Shown here piece after piece: positions 1 through 11,750 of a DNA stretch of 64,000 bases. How positions within the stretch are numbered: position 1 is the stretch's first letter; the number at the start of each line of letters is the position of its first letter. Source of the DNA: Hofstenia miamia (Eukaryota > Xenacoelomorpha > Acoela); the NCBI GenBank assembly GCA_004352715.1, contig SCFE01000093.1, positions 96,451 through 160,450 of the forward strand, written 5' to 3'. Both the position numbers and the translations under genes were made by a program. Below the pieces are notes generated by a model, which was not told the origin of the DNA, made no database searches, and saw nothing but the letters and a program-made list of their open reading frames with translations.

Positions 1-2906
1 TAATACGAAACGGTTTCTTTGTTTCAAAATTTCGAAAACTTTGTATATACAGTAATTCAATAAAACCGGAACAGGCGGGACCACAGTCTTTTTGTGGAGA
101 ATTGCAGTAATGGAGGCAGGCGCAAGTTATTCTATCACACAAAAGATCAAGAAAAGCAGCAACTGAAATCATGGAATTTTATTGAAAAATTAATGGCAAT
201 TAAGGAATAGGCGCCAATTAAATCTACAGTATTTTTTCATACAATAAACTTAAAATAGATTAATATTAAAATTCAAATTACAAATTTCTTTGCTAAATAT
301 TTACATCAACAATCCCTTCAAATTTCACTCAAAACTAGCTGTAGATGTGAAATCCTATAGCTTCCACATTTGACTGTTTGAGCAAAGCCAGTTATGTGCC
401 ACATTAATTATAATTAAACAATTTCTTCACACTAGAAAATTGAGTACTCCCTCACAATAAATTTACATCTAATGTTTCAAATGCGAAAATTATTGAATAG
501 AAACAAAATTTCTACAAATAGCAAATTCAATGAGATTATCAACATTATATATATATACAAGGTAACACAATCTCAATATAATTTCATTAAACTCATGATT
601 TTGAATGATATCATTATGTAAAAATATGTCTACAAATTTGATACCAGCCGTATATTGTATCTTACATTTTGTTCCGTGCCATTCTCATAAGCAAATAATG
701 AATAAATTGCAAAAATACGAACGTGGGGTCAATGCAAAATTGTGGACATGAATTGAAGGGGATTTACCCAAAATCGATAGTCATTTTTGTGTTCCGGTTC
801 ATCGACTTCTTAATCGGAAAGTCTATTATCCATGTTCGAATGAATCTATAATGCAATGCGGTGCCAAACTGTGTAATTTTGGAAAGTATTAAATCAATGA
901 ATATATATATAAATAGTTTGTGCATCAATATTTACAATGAGCAGAGAACTGATATTTCTGTGCGGAGTCTATGGCTAAAACATGAATAATTAATCGTTGA
1001 AATATTAAATAATTCGGGAAAGCGCACTTTGAAAAATCATTTCGTGTTGACGCCTATCAAACAGATAATTGATAAGTCTGGCGATGATTAATTTTGGAAA
1101 AAATAACAATTCCATTTAGTAAATATTCACATTTTCATCTGAATAAATAATGCATCAGCAAAAACGCATCCACTGCAAATAATTTATTTCCCAAAAGACT
1201 AGCTTGTCACATGTAGTTCTTGATTAAACTAAGATTTCATTTTGCAAATAGTGGACATTTATTTCTCGAACATATTCATGCAAACAAAACCTTCCGCGTT
1301 TAATGAATCAAATCAATCGAATAAAATTTGAAAACTTAAAGTTTAAACAGTCTTTTTTAAATCTTCTCCAATGGTATTGGGAAACTTGTAAATCGTGGAA
1401 TATGGACAGGTCTATTAGGGACTATTATTGAATTATTGAAAATTTCTATTAAAGCCTATTGCTGTAGCTGAAGTAGTTGAAAATTCTCTGCATAACTAAC
1501 TTTAATGTATTTATAAGATTTTGAGCTCATGGAAGCACCAAAAAACTTTGACTGTTTCTTGATGTGCATAGATCTTCTAAAGATTATATTTTCAGTAGCA
1601 CTGTCTTAAATATAATCATAACCAGTTTATGTTACTGTATATAATCTTGCTTACATTTGTGCCAATCAGCTGCTATGTTGAAGTTGTCAACTTCAAGTGG
1701 TTGTTGCTTTAATGAATCGAAGCATAGATTTTTCACCATGTAATATGTAAAGTAAAACAGGTTAAGATTTAATGTAAGAAGATTTAAATGACAAACTTTA
1801 TATATGCATAATTTACAAGTGACCTGTTGAGATCTACATCTTGTTTACCATGATTATTACTAGTAATAGAAAATAGAACAGCACATAGCACTGGTATTCA
1901 ATGATAAATTTAAGCAGTAAGTTTACATGGTTTTAATTCGTGTGGTATACAATTATGACAACCGTCCCACAGATTTTGAAATTGTAATATATCAATAGCA
2001 TTTATAGGTCTTCAAATTCTATGCTTATTGAAAAAAATTAATAAAAATGTTAAATTATAAATTTCAAATTTTATTTTTTCAGTAAAAAATATTGAACCAT
2101 TACTTAAATTAAACCTATTTAGACAAAACTGGCAATGTCAAAAAAGTTTTCATACTGTTTAATGCTAAGTTTTAGTATATAAATAAGACAAAAACTGAAA
2201 AATGTTGAAAAACTTTCTAATATTTTTACTAAAACAAATGCAATAGTGTGAACAAAAATTGTATAAATTATTGCAGAAATAATTAGGCCTATATATTTAT
2301 AAAAACCAGGCTTCAAGCCTTTTTAGATTTCGCCAGGTCTTCCGCTCTTTATATAAAGTATCCCGCACTTCAGATTTCCCTCTTAAATAAATTTTGCAAA
2401 AGAACCAATTTTGGCATTATTTTTTAAAATCCTATTTGAAAACCTTAGTTTCAACGAAATTTTCATATCACATATTTGTGGTAGAAAAAAATATGCATCT
2501 TGTATTTGTTGATGACTACGGATTTTTATTCAGAAACACATTTCATTTTATAAAATATAAATTGTTGATTTTGTTTTTCATTCTTTTTGTTACTTTTTAT
2601 TAACTAAACGTGTGGCGAAATTACTAATTTTAAAATGTATTTATTTTAACACTTTTTTATTTTTTTTTCTTTTAATATTTATTATTAGTGCCGTAGCTTT
2701 GTTTTCTATTTGTCTTTTTGTACATGTTTGTTAAATTTTGTAAATATGTATAAACATTAAAATATGTAAACATGTAAATATGTCCAAATGTTAATAAAGC
2801 TATTAAAAAAACATTAATTAGTGATATAAAATTAGACTTATCTTACAATCTAGTAATAAATACAGGTAGCAAGCTGCACTTTGATTTTTAAACCATTGTT
2901 GTAGTT
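1..2906. other. AT-rich DNA, nothing recognised
   Basis: No exon chain, transposase, reverse transcriptase or RNA gene could be recognised on either strand. Short open frames around 2119-2316 and 2394-2603 are rich in F, I, K and Y, as expected from AT-rich noncoding DNA. Confidence 0.5.
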
Positions 2907-2954
2907 TCAAGCTTCCCCACATTTATCACAAATCTCCCGCTTGTGTTGGCAGCC
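2907..2954 (-). CDS. candidate terminal exon, zinc-ribbon-like C-terminus
   Basis: Read on the minus strand, a pyrimidine-rich acceptor ending TTTTTCAG is followed by a 48-base segment coding GCQHKREICDKCGEA and a TGA stop. The C-x6-C-x2-C spacing with a histidine looks like the end of a small zinc-binding module, and the splice context is good. I could not find the preceding exon with confidence, so reading phase 0 is an assumption made because the other phases give no motif. It could be the last exon of the gene whose first exon is suggested at 4964-5027, but the intervening exons were not resolved. No family is assigned. Confidence 0.3.
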   Translation of the reverse strand, partial: GCQHKREICDKCGEA

Positions 2955-4963
2955 CTGAAAAAGGAATGTACGTTTTAAATATTTCTGAATAAATAACATT
3001 CGTTTTCCATTTAAAACATGTGTTTTGGCAAGCACAACTAAAGATATCTTTAGTTGTCCATGATTTTGGAAAATGTTTAAGAAATGGCAGTGAGGTGCAG
3101 AATATCTCAAAATAGAATGATGTGATTACATTCCCCAGCTTCAGAGAGATAGATTGTAGAATGTTTTATGTTGTGTGATACATTCGAAACTACCATCCTT
3201 CCAAGTGAAGGAAATCTGGGTTAGGTAGAATTCTGTCATAAATATTGTTTCAATATTTCACTAGACAATTAATAATACATGCGAAATTTATTTGCTGGGA
3301 GAAGAGTTCTTCTCTCACGTGATTTTTAACACACATATTATGACTTCAGTTGTTTAGTTAAGATTAGGCGGGTAAAATATTCCCATTTATGTACAAAAGT
3401 AATCATAATCGTCCAAGTATGTTGATTAGCGTATAAACCATAACTAGCAATGTCTCGGAAAACATGAATGGGCTCTTTTGTTAAATTCTCGAATAAAAAT
3501 ATTGATTGTCACATTTTGTCGTGATTATTGCGTTCCCACTAATTCTTGATTTTGTGGTTAAGTTTTTGAAAAATCGCGCGGAAATTTAAAAGGATTATCA
3601 GTATGGCTATACTTACTCACTGCTAATTGCAAAATTTATTATAATTAGAAGTTGGTTAAAACGTCATCAGTGGAATAAATTATCTGGACCTGCTGAGTTA
3701 CTTCAGAATTTTATTTATGCATTCCCACGTTACTGGAGAAGGTTGGCCTGATGAGTGCCAATCAACTTGATTAAACAATGCGTGATTTCAATTTCAACAC
3801 ACAATGAAAAATATTTATTCCCAAACAATTGAAAAGGATTAAAAAAAAGAATGGTCTCATTCTAGACGTTTGCTGCTTTCATTTGCACAAAAATACATGG
3901 GGGTTTCATTAACACTTGAACTACTCAAATTAAACTTTTGTTTAGTTGCACATGCATTCATTAAACCAATAGAGGTATATGCACTTTCAAATATATTGAT
4001 GATCCATTTAAATTTGAATGTGTAATTTTTTTCATTCTTTTACATAATATTCTACTTTGAAATGCTCTTTGAAAAACAATCTGAGGGAGTAATAGCATTT
4101 ATGGTGTTAATAAAGTAGCTAACGGACTTTTGCAATTTTCGATGCAAAAATGACATTGTAATGTTTACAGTTGCATCTAGCTTAACCTAGTAATTGGTAT
4201 TGTGTCCTAATGTGCCAAAAGCATGTACACTACTTGTTTAAATGAGGTTTTCTCTCCGTGCATAATAGTAAATACAAGCTAATATGAAGTTCAATTATCT
4301 TTGGTGCGCGGCATTATGGTCTACTAGAAAATTTGAAAACGATGAATTTTATTAAAAGCATTACGTGTCATTTTCAAGCCTCCAGTCTTATTGTGTTATA
4401 GATATTAATAGACATTCCTCAACTGTGTCACTGAAGAGCAGTACTATTCAATCAACTGCACCTGGCTAGAATTGCGCTTTAATTTCAGGTTTATAATGCA
4501 ACTAAATATATTTTAACAAAAGAACTCCATGTATTCATCCATGGTGTTAATTGTAATACTATGCTGAGAAATGTAAAGAAAACTATTTCACTGAGACTGA
4601 GAATCAAAGTAATTACATTTCGGATGATATATCATTATGTAAATGGGCATACGAAAGTTAAAAAATTCATTGTATTACATATTGTAGTGACCAATAATTT
4701 TTCAAGAACCATATGTAAGTGATTCGAAAACTGCGTTGGAAATGCAGGTTTGGTTTCCATACTATCATGCAATACATCATATATATAAATGGCTTCGGAT
4801 TTCAGAGTTGAGATAAAAGGACTTCTGGTATAATTTTATAAATAAGCCTCAAACAACCAGTGAATCACTATTTATGATCATATAACGCTATATATAAAAA
4901 TGAAATGCATATATATGTACACCTTTATAATGTTTAGATATCGAAATCAATGCAATCACTTAC
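2955..4963. other. probable intron or intergenic DNA
   Basis: AT-rich stretch between two minus-strand exon candidates. A strong minus-strand donor (GTAAGTAT) occurs at about 3612-3619, but the adjacent sequence has stops in all three frames. No transposon protein was recognised. Confidence 0.3.
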
Positions 4964-5027
4964 CTCTAGTGAATACAGTGGTTTGCAACAGTGCAAGATA
5001 TACGATATACAACCCCGCATTACCCAT
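4964..5027 (-). CDS. candidate first coding exon with signal peptide
   Basis: On the minus strand an ATG in good context (CCAATGG) opens 21 codons, MGNAGLYIVYLALLQTTVFT then R, ending in the consensus donor G|GTAAGT in phase 1. The residues form a hydrophobic stretch with a short polar end, as in a secretory signal. The combination of good start context, a hydrophobic leader and a perfect donor is the only evidence. No downstream exon was proved, so the product is unknown; a chance ORF cannot be excluded. Confidence 0.35.
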
Positions 5028-5980
5028 TGGAATTGATAAGTGGAAATAAGAAAGCCAATGGTAACGAATTGCAAACAGTGAGAGTAAAAGCGCGCTTAAT
5101 CATTAGTCGCTAGATGGCAGGTAAAACCAATCAAGACCAGTTAAATTTCTTTCTTCGGAATTATATTAGTATGTGAGCGTGGTGGGAGGAGGTTCTATTA
5201 TTCTTCAAAATTCAATAAAATTTATCATTTTTTAAGTAAATAAATATTATATACTTATATTATATTGTATTATATATGAGATTTAGAACATTAAAATTCA
5301 CCGTTCTTTCTGTTTTTGAGCAATAGTAATATCATGCTTGGGAAGTGTGCCTTTGATTTAATAAAAAAAGAACAGCATACTGTATCTATTCGAAATTATA
5401 TATTTGTACCTTTATTCACTTTTCTGTAATGCAAAACTTCATAACTGCGAAATTTTGCTCTACACGATTATTTCAATGCAATTGGAATTCACGAAATTGC
5501 GAGAATTTTAGAGAACATCATACAAAATGACTTTGGGTTCAACAACGTCTGCAATTCCACCGTTCTTTATCGGATGCTATAAAAATTCTAACGCATACCA
5601 ATTTTGATTTCATTTTAAATAAACACATATAAATGAGATCCGGATCCAGAGGAGAAGGTTCTTGAGGTCGTGATCGTGACCCCTTTTATTGCCCTGTTCT
5701 CAACATTATTTTGATTAAAAATAATGTAATATTTATTAGCATATTATTTATTCTTGCTCCAATTCACATCAGTTTCAAAACCATTCAATAAGTACAACGT
5801 GAATGTTTTGCAATGCTTAAAACAATCTTAAAGCTTACAAGAAATTATTAATGACCTTACATGTATCGCAATACTTGTGCGATATACAAAATATTAAGCA
5901 GTACTTGTAAGTTTCAATACATTATATTTTTATATATGCTGTAGAAATTTCATTATATGATAATATGTTAGAGACTCTTA
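5028..5980. other. AT-rich DNA, nothing recognised
   Basis: No coding or repeat structure recognised. If the exon at 4964-5027 is real, the promoter of that gene would lie here, to the right of 5027. Confidence 0.3.
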
Positions 5981-5984
5981 TTTC

Positions 5985-6185
5985 TAATAAATTTCTTAAA
6001 AAACATTCAAGATTGTTGAAAAAAATCCAAGAAAATATTTTTTCTTAAACCCTTTCAAAAATATTCAAGAACTTTGAAATATATCAAAGAATAAATTTCT
6101 TATTAAGTTTTTTAAGAAACTTTCAAGATCTTTGCAAGAAATGCAAGATTCAAGATTTATTCAAGAACTTTCCAATATTATCAAA
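5985..6185. repeat. degenerate AAGA/TCTT-rich repeat
   Basis: Repeated variants of AAGAAAnTTCAAGA and CTTTGCAAGAAAT occur through this stretch. The same wording (ttTGCAAGAAATtgg) appears at 16,200-16,440, so this is a dispersed, decayed low-complexity family rather than a gene. Confidence 0.4.
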
Positions 6186-6479
6186 GTTTTTAAACTAGGT
6201 ATAGAGCATTCCTCTAGCCCTCCTTTTTGCGACTTTTTGTCACGGGGATGGTCCTTTAGAAACATACACTTGATATTTCAAGCTTACAATAATCATATTG
6301 TAAAAATTTGTATTATCAGAATAAATCAGCGAATTATGCATAAATCTTATCTGTATTTGTACATCACTAAAATAATATCTCTCAAGTACTGTTGAATCAA
6401 AGGATTGTACTAAAGTAAAATCATTATAAGGTTATTGGCTATATTAAAATGAAAGTGTGTGACATAAAATTTATGTTAT

Positions 6480-6494
6480 ATATATATTTATATA

Positions 6495-6528
<34 letters not shown>
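6480..6528. repeat. (TA)n microsatellite
   Basis: Nearly pure TA dinucleotide run directly abutting the terminal repeat of the Tc1 element at 6529. The same element/microsatellite juxtaposition recurs at 42.2, 42.8 and 57.1 kb. Confidence 0.85.
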
Positions 6529-6531
<3 letters not shown>

Positions 6532-7240
6532 TACTGGCCAAAACTTTGGGAACACTTTCCAAATTTAGAAATTTTTATATTTTACTCTAAAAAACGCAAC
6601 GTAGAAACAATATAATAGCACAATGTAGAAACAATAAGATAACATCGTGTAGAAAGTAAATAGTTAATTCAGAAAAACTCACTAATATTTTGTATGTCCG
6701 CCATTATTGGCCAAAAACGCAGTAATGCGATTTGACATTGACTCTTCCAGCTTTCTACAATAATCATCAGTAATCTCTGTGCATCATAACACTTTAATTT
6801 GCTCCTTCAGATCGTCAAGTGACGTGCATTGGCGCTTCTCAGACAGTTTTTGATGTGATGCCAGCAATTTTCTATGACGTTGAGGTCGGAGGGGTTTCCC
6901 GGCCAGTTCTCAAGCAGCCGAAAGTCTTGTGATTCAATCCACTGTTTCACAACTTTGGCGCTGTGGCAAGGAGCACCATCTTGTTGTAGCACAAATGTTC
7001 CGCGAAGCTGCATAAACATGGGAACATTCTTCTGAATTATTTTGAGGTAGGCTTTGTGTGTATGGGAACATTCTTCTGAATTATTTTGAGGTAGGCCTTG
7101 TGTGTGACTGTCTCGTTGTGAGGAACAAAATGCAGACCAGCATACCCATTCGAGTTATAGCACCCCAAATCATTACAGTAGGTGCTGAGCGAACAGTTTG
7201 TTGCGTGTAACTTGATTAAGTTCCGATTACTTTTCAAAAT
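6529..7240 (-). pseudogene. truncated Tc1/mariner element, transposase DDE half
   Basis: Cut-and-paste DNA transposon remnant. The left end starts CAGTACTGGCCAAAACTTTG directly after a TA target dinucleotide (6527-6528), typical of Tc1 elements. On the minus strand the catalytic half is readable in pieces: an IWGAITRMG segment (about 7180-7150), then LQQDGAPCHSAKVVKQW and WPGNPSDLNVIENCWHHIK (7019-6830), which are the second and third acidic blocks of the DDE domain. A frame change and in-frame stops follow, and the C-terminal SNRITAFLANNGGHTKY lies near 6690. The N-terminal helix-turn-helix and the right terminal repeat are missing. A 44-base tandem duplication (7018-7061, 7062-7105) breaks the frame. 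Inactive. Confidence 0.9.
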
Positions 7241-8044
7241 AATTCAAATTATTATGGAATCATATTTGAGATTTAATCTAATGCAATTCTTCATTGAACT
7301 CTACATGTTTTTCAAGTGCTACAAAGTAGTGTACAGCAGGAGGCAATTTAGACTATTTTGCAAATAGCCTCCTTGCAAGTTAAAATAGGGGTAACAAGCA
7401 CAGTTAGAATGGGGCACAGTAAAGACAATTTTTTTCGGAACAGATCATTTTCAAAAAATAATAAAAATTCACTCCACCCAAATTTGCAGATTCCTTTAGC
7501 AAAAGATTTGCAGCCACATTAGTGCATTTCTATTGAAGGAAAACGAAACTTAGCAAAGCTGAACTTCTGAAGACAATCAATAGAAGGAATATTGCTAAAT
7601 GGAGTTGTAACTTGGTCATACACTTTCCACTGGCAGGAAAATTGAGAATTATAATTTTTTATTTAAGAAGAATTTCACACCAGAAAAATGTTAGTCAGAG
7701 TCTCTTTCAGAAATGCTGGCCGTCATGATAAAAATAAAAAATCCAGTGGTTGGAATATGGAATATTCATCAGGAAAACAAGATGAATGGATGTTGTTCAC
7801 TGATGCTAGTGATATTGACGTGTTGCAATTTAATGGATTTATTGTTGTCGGCGAACGGCATTTGCGAAAGTTGTCTGACAAGTTCTACATAAATGTTCAC
7901 TAGAAGTCCAATTGAATGATGAAGAATAAGTTAAAATGCTAAATTGATTAAGAAGTGAGAAAGTGCGTGAACTTTCTAATAAGTATGGACGAATTTCCAG
8001 TCAGATATTTTTGAACCAATCAGCTAGCTAGATTACGCATTAAA
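7241..8044. other. unassigned AT-rich DNA with a short ORF
   Basis: A 71-codon plus-strand frame at 7688-7903 is open, with a mixed composition (for example EYSSGKQDEWMLF), but no motif or splice context was found. Nothing else recognised. Confidence 0.25.
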
Positions 8045-8309
8045 CTAATAGTTTGGCCAGAGGAAGTAATTTGCGTACCATCAATAATGTCTGATAAGAT
8101 CATTGAAGAAAAAAATTCATAAGCACAAGAAATATCAGGTAACGGAAATGGTCAAACAATGGAGTGATGCTAAGACGGGAATTGTATTTCCACAAAATGG
8201 TTGAGTGGTGTGCAAAGTTTGTTAGAGCTTGTTTATGATGTGCTTGCGATAATTCGTCTAAAACAAAAAATTAGTTCGACTACACCTACACTGAGTGTAG
8301 TACTAGATA

Positions 8310-8515
8310 AGGCTTTGACAGAGTTACAACCGTGCCTGGTTTTTGGAAGCACGGCCTGGCACGTTTTTTCAAAAATATTATTAGGCACGTTTCTTCATTT
8401 CTGCACTTGGTGACAAGTGCGGTTTTTAGAATTTTTAAATTTTCAAACTCTCTAGTTATAAACATTTAATATATTATGAAGAGAAAATTTTACAAAAAAT
8501 AACACAGTTGCAGTG
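8310..8515. mobile_element. insertion specific to block A, unclassified
   Basis: Block B runs continuously across this position, so about 200 bases were gained in A or lost in B. The left part has G/C-rich words (gtgcctgg, cacggcctggcacg) unusual for the region and reminiscent of the hexamer-rich ends of the hAT MITEs nearby. No terminal inverted repeat or target duplication was established. Confidence 0.35.
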
Positions 8516-9300
8516 CATTATGTTGGTATTTTGCTGCTAATAACAGATGTGTCCAGTAAATGAATAGAAGCGGAGTCATTGTTAATTACAAAATGTGTTA
8601 ATAGAGTCCTTGTTAAGATATTTTGCAGGTGGGAGCAATTGGTCAGACACTGGTAGGTACGTTCTGAATTCGATTGTCAATAGGGCTTAAAAATCATTGA
8701 TGTGCTAAAAAAAATGTTAAACTAAATCTTAAACGATCCTAAATATCATGTGTGCTCAAAATAATCCAGTTTCGGTTGATTCAAATAAAAACTGTATGAA
8801 ATGCTCATCAAATGTGTTAACCAAGATTATAGTTAGCGCATGAGTCACGAACTACATGTACATACATACTTCACTTTCAAAAGGACACATCAAACTATTT
8901 GGACGTTTCTACGAAAACTTTCAGGTAGAAAATCCCCGAAAAAACCAACAAAGTGATTCCAGAGTTCGAAAAAGTTTCCTGTTTTGAGTAAACCCTGTCA
9001 GGTATAATTCAGAAAAATGAAAAAAAAAGAAATAAATAAAAACTGAATTGCGTTATCCTCTGAAAATATATAACCAAATATATTCTTGATCATTATTCTT
9101 TAGATGAATCCATATTCATTGAATGATAGCTTCTCATAGAAAACCGAGTAGAATTAAATTAATTGAGTTTTTTTTTTACCCACTAATAGCATTTAATAAA
9201 GTTTCGATTTAGTACTGAAATATCATTTAAAATTTATATGTTGACAAAATATGAACATATATCATATATTTCTCCTTTTATACAAACTTTGTTCCGAACT

Positions 9301-9441
9301 TTATATGTAGCATGGTTGAAAAGGATCTCCTGTAATACAGTTCAATAGGCGGCGAAACAAACGGATACTTCTTGCTTCACTGGTAAAAAAACAGATCAGA
9401 GCAAATACGAAAACTATAACAATGAAATCGACCGTCTTCAT
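9301..9441 (-). CDS. small secreted cationic two-cysteine peptide (copy A)
   Basis: A complete 46-codon ORF on the minus strand, ATG at 9441-9439 and TAA at 9303-9301. Residues 1-23 form a textbook signal peptide: MKTVDF, then a hydrophobic core of V, I, F, A and L, then FFTSEA. Predicted cleavage after the alanine gives a mature peptide of 23 residues, RSIRLFRRLLNC followed by an eight-residue loop ITGDPFQP and CYI. It carries four arginines and one aspartate, an amphipathic start and two cysteines that could close a C-terminal loop. That layout suits a host-defence or signalling peptide, but this is inference; no family is recognised. The paralogue at 20,344-20,484 keeps the length, start, stop, cleavage site and cysteines. 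Confidence 0.65.
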   Translation of the reverse strand: MKTVDFIVIVFVFALICFFTSEARSIRLFRRLLNCITGDPFQPCYI

Positions 9442-9525
9442 GATCACTTGGTATTATGATTTTGTGGGAAATTAAAACTTTAAAAATTGGGGAAATTAAA
9501 TGAATATTTTTACATGCAAATCAAC
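9442..9525 (-). promoter_or_regulatory. conserved upstream region of peptide gene A
   Basis: Upstream of the minus-strand peptide gene, two copies of GGGAAATTAAA (plus-strand reading, 9466-9476 and 9490-9500) and an octamer ATGCAAAT (9514-9521) are conserved in order and spacing with block B. GGGAAATT resembles a Rel/NF-kB half site and ATGCAAAT is the POU-family octamer. Factor binding is inference only. Confidence 0.35.
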
Positions 9526-10255
9526 GTACGGCATATATGCTATTACATTAATGAATCAACAATTGTAAAAAATAATAAAAAATGTAATGATGCATGCGTA
9601 TGTGTTTAAAATAATAATTGGAATGCATTCATGTGGAATTTAATACCATCATTACCAAGTTCAGTGATTACAAATAACAAAATCAATTATAATGTTAATT
9701 TGCGCAATTCAAGAGTTTATAAAAAATGGCTCCACTAACAACTATTCAAAGCTGTTTTAAAAAATGCAGAGATCGATCAACATGAACGCATTTCAGCTGG
9801 CAAATTGTACCAAATATATGAGCCTGAAACAGCCAGTGCACAAATAGAGTTCGAACAAACAGCACAAACAAAGACTTGAATGTGTTAAGTTGTGAAGCCA
9901 CCATCAACAGTGATTTATTTTAAAGTGCTTTCCAATTAACAAAAGCATATTTTTTCGCATAACGAGGCCTGGACTTTATATATTTATTTTCTTAAAATGT
10001 TAATCATTAATTTTATTTCAATTAGACTTAAGAAATTCCTTAAGATTTATCTCTTAGTCTATTTACCAATGCCGTACAAAATCTAAAGAATAACTTCAAC
10101 CTAGAACACAAATAAAAAACAAGTTTTGAAATTTTCAAAAACAAATATTCAAACAAAACATTTACAAAAAATGTTTATTATAAATATTCATGAATGTTGC
10201 TACATTCTTTTTTTGCTTATACAGGAACCGGGAATACTTTCTGTTTCATGGGATG

Positions 10256-10260
10256 GTACC
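10256..10260. repeat. target site duplication GTACC, left
   Basis: Five bases GTACC precede the left LTR and are repeated right after the right LTR (12,947-12,951). The uninterrupted counterpart is seen in block B near 21,481, where the related target is single. Confidence 0.8.
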
Positions 10261-10321
10261 TGTATGATAAAGGTTAAAGTTAACTAATATTTTATTAAGA
10301 ACTGTAAAGTTTCAGTGATGC

Positions 10322-10366
<45 letters not shown>

Positions 10367-10499
10367 TATATAGATAAAATGTACAATCAATAACAGGTAC
10401 GTTTGACAAGCACCGATCTCATGAACTTCCTGACCAAGTATTCGTTGCAGGTCACAGGGTAAATATAATATGTAATGATTATTACTACCAATACAACAT
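10261..10499 (-). repeat. LTR (3' LTR) of the LTR retrotransposon
   Basis: About 239 bases, beginning TGTATGATAA and ending CAACA in plus-strand reading, matching 12,323-12,946 once the MITE there is removed. The element is transcribed on the minus strand, so this is its 3' LTR. It contains a (TA)n run at 10,325-10,375. The two LTRs differ at many positions, so the insertion is old. Confidence 0.85.
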
Positions 10500-10513
10500 C
10501 CTTCCCTTCAACT
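10500..10513 (-). other. polypurine tract
   Basis: Immediately inside the 3' LTR the minus strand reads GTTGAAGGGAAGGA, the purine-rich primer for plus-strand DNA synthesis expected at this exact place. It supports the LTR boundary. Confidence 0.7.
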
Positions 10514-10600
10514 TTTGAGTTAAGTGAATCTTTGACGAGAATAAATTGAGCATCCAAAAAACTGGGGGGGTTCCTATAAGCTGGGGTCACCCTTCAAAAG

Positions 10601-10985
10601 CTAGACATCATTAAAAATGAAAATTTTAGTTAGTTGTTTGATCAAGCGATTAATGGCACTCTCCTGTTGTTGCTCGAATGAAAAAGGTGAACCTTTCTTT
10701 AACAAGTGTCTTAATTGAAAAGTTATTTCTGCGTAATTTGGTATAAATTCAGATAAATAGTTTATCATACCCAGACGTCTTTGTAGAGATTGCTTGTCAC
10801 TTAGTTTAGCATACTCCTTGATCACTTCAATCTTTGTCTGGTCAGGATAAAGCCCGCGATCCCATGCACTTAATTTTTCATTAACTGGATTTTTCGTTTA
10901 TTGAATTTGATATTTTTTTCCAATGCTTGTTTTAATAGTGCTTTAAGTGTTTCGACATGCTCTTCTTATGTATAGCTCAATATTT
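10601..10985 (-). pseudogene. reverse transcriptase thumb/connection fragment (Ty3/gypsy type)
   Basis: Minus-strand translation gives, from 5' to 3', a thumb-like segment with EEHVETLKALLKQALEKNIK, then KLSAWDRGLYPDQTKIEVIK, then SLQRRLGMINYLSEFIPNYA and LRHLLKKGSPFSFEQQQESA. These match the order found between the palm of a Ty3/gypsy reverse transcriptase and its RNase H. The palm with the catalytic aspartates is absent: the protease ends at 11,104 and thumb-like sequence starts about 120 bases later. RNase H and integrase are absent too. Stops and frame changes break it. Internally deleted and non-functional. Confidence 0.8.
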
Positions 10986-11103
10986 CCGAATTCTTTATCC
11001 ATCCTACTTTGCGACTTGTCAGAGGCTGATGCCAATTAGAAGGTAACCTGTAAAATATCTCATATTGGCCCGGGTGTACTCTGCATACTTATTGCTTTCT
11101 GGG

Positions 11104-11523
11104 CTAAATCTGGAAAGGGCGGGTGTCATTTGAAGTTTTTAAATGTATTTCATTGCATTCTGAAGTCTTAAACCGCACACCTAGTATTCCTGATTTCATC
11201 GATGTTTCCAGACCTCGGATGGCTTTACTATCTGTAGGTACAACTAAGAATATTGCTAAGACTTTGATCCTATTTCTTCCAATGATGATTGGCAATCTTA
11301 CTTCACCACTAATTGGAATGGTTTGACCTCCATAACCAGTAAGTTTGCCATTTGATAGATACATTTGACATTTTATCCCTGTCTTTAACTCAGTTTCTTT
11401 AAAAAGTTTTTTTGGTACTACATTACAATGAGCTCCCGTGTCGACTTTGATATTAAGTGGATAATTTTCAATCAAAATTGTAGTTGTAATATCCTTTTTC
11501 TTAGAAGTTTTTGGCCTAAACAA
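11104..11523 (-). CDS. retrotransposon aspartic protease domain
   Basis: A 139-codon minus-strand frame containing the retroviral-type aspartic protease active site: NYPLNIKVDTGAHCNVVPKK around residues 25-44, with the DTGA catalytic loop preceded by a hydrophobic strand. It follows the gag-like frame and precedes the reverse transcriptase fragment, the normal gag-protease-RT order. The flap and the second conserved GRN segment (about residues 92-96) are present. In an intact element it would cleave the polyprotein; here it is stranded in a deleted copy. Confidence 0.8.
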   Translation of the reverse strand: MFRPKTSKKKDITTTILIENYPLNIKVDTGAHCNVVPKKLFKETELKTGIKCQMYLSNGKLTGYGGQTIPISGEVRLPIIIGRNRIKVLAIFLVVPTDSKAIRGLETSMKSGILGVRFKTSECNEIHLKTSNDTRPFQI

Positions 11524-11750
11524 ATGAATTGCATCACATTCATAGTTTGATTCACTTCCACTTGTAGTCTCTTCTTATTCATCCAGATGGTCTAATCCTT
11601 TATAATTGTGTAAACGATATGAATTTCTCTGAATATGTGGGCTCGACACTTAATTGCAAAATGGTTTGACTGGCTACATTTATTCTAAATTTTTCCAAGT
11701 ACAGGACAGTTTCGGCGTGCATGCTTTCTACCGCATTAGCTACACTCAAA

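Noticed and set aside
11123-11326. 67-codon plus ORF and a 69-codon minus ORF at 11,600-11,809
   Set aside because: Shadows of, or overlaps with, the retrotransposon protease and Gag frames.
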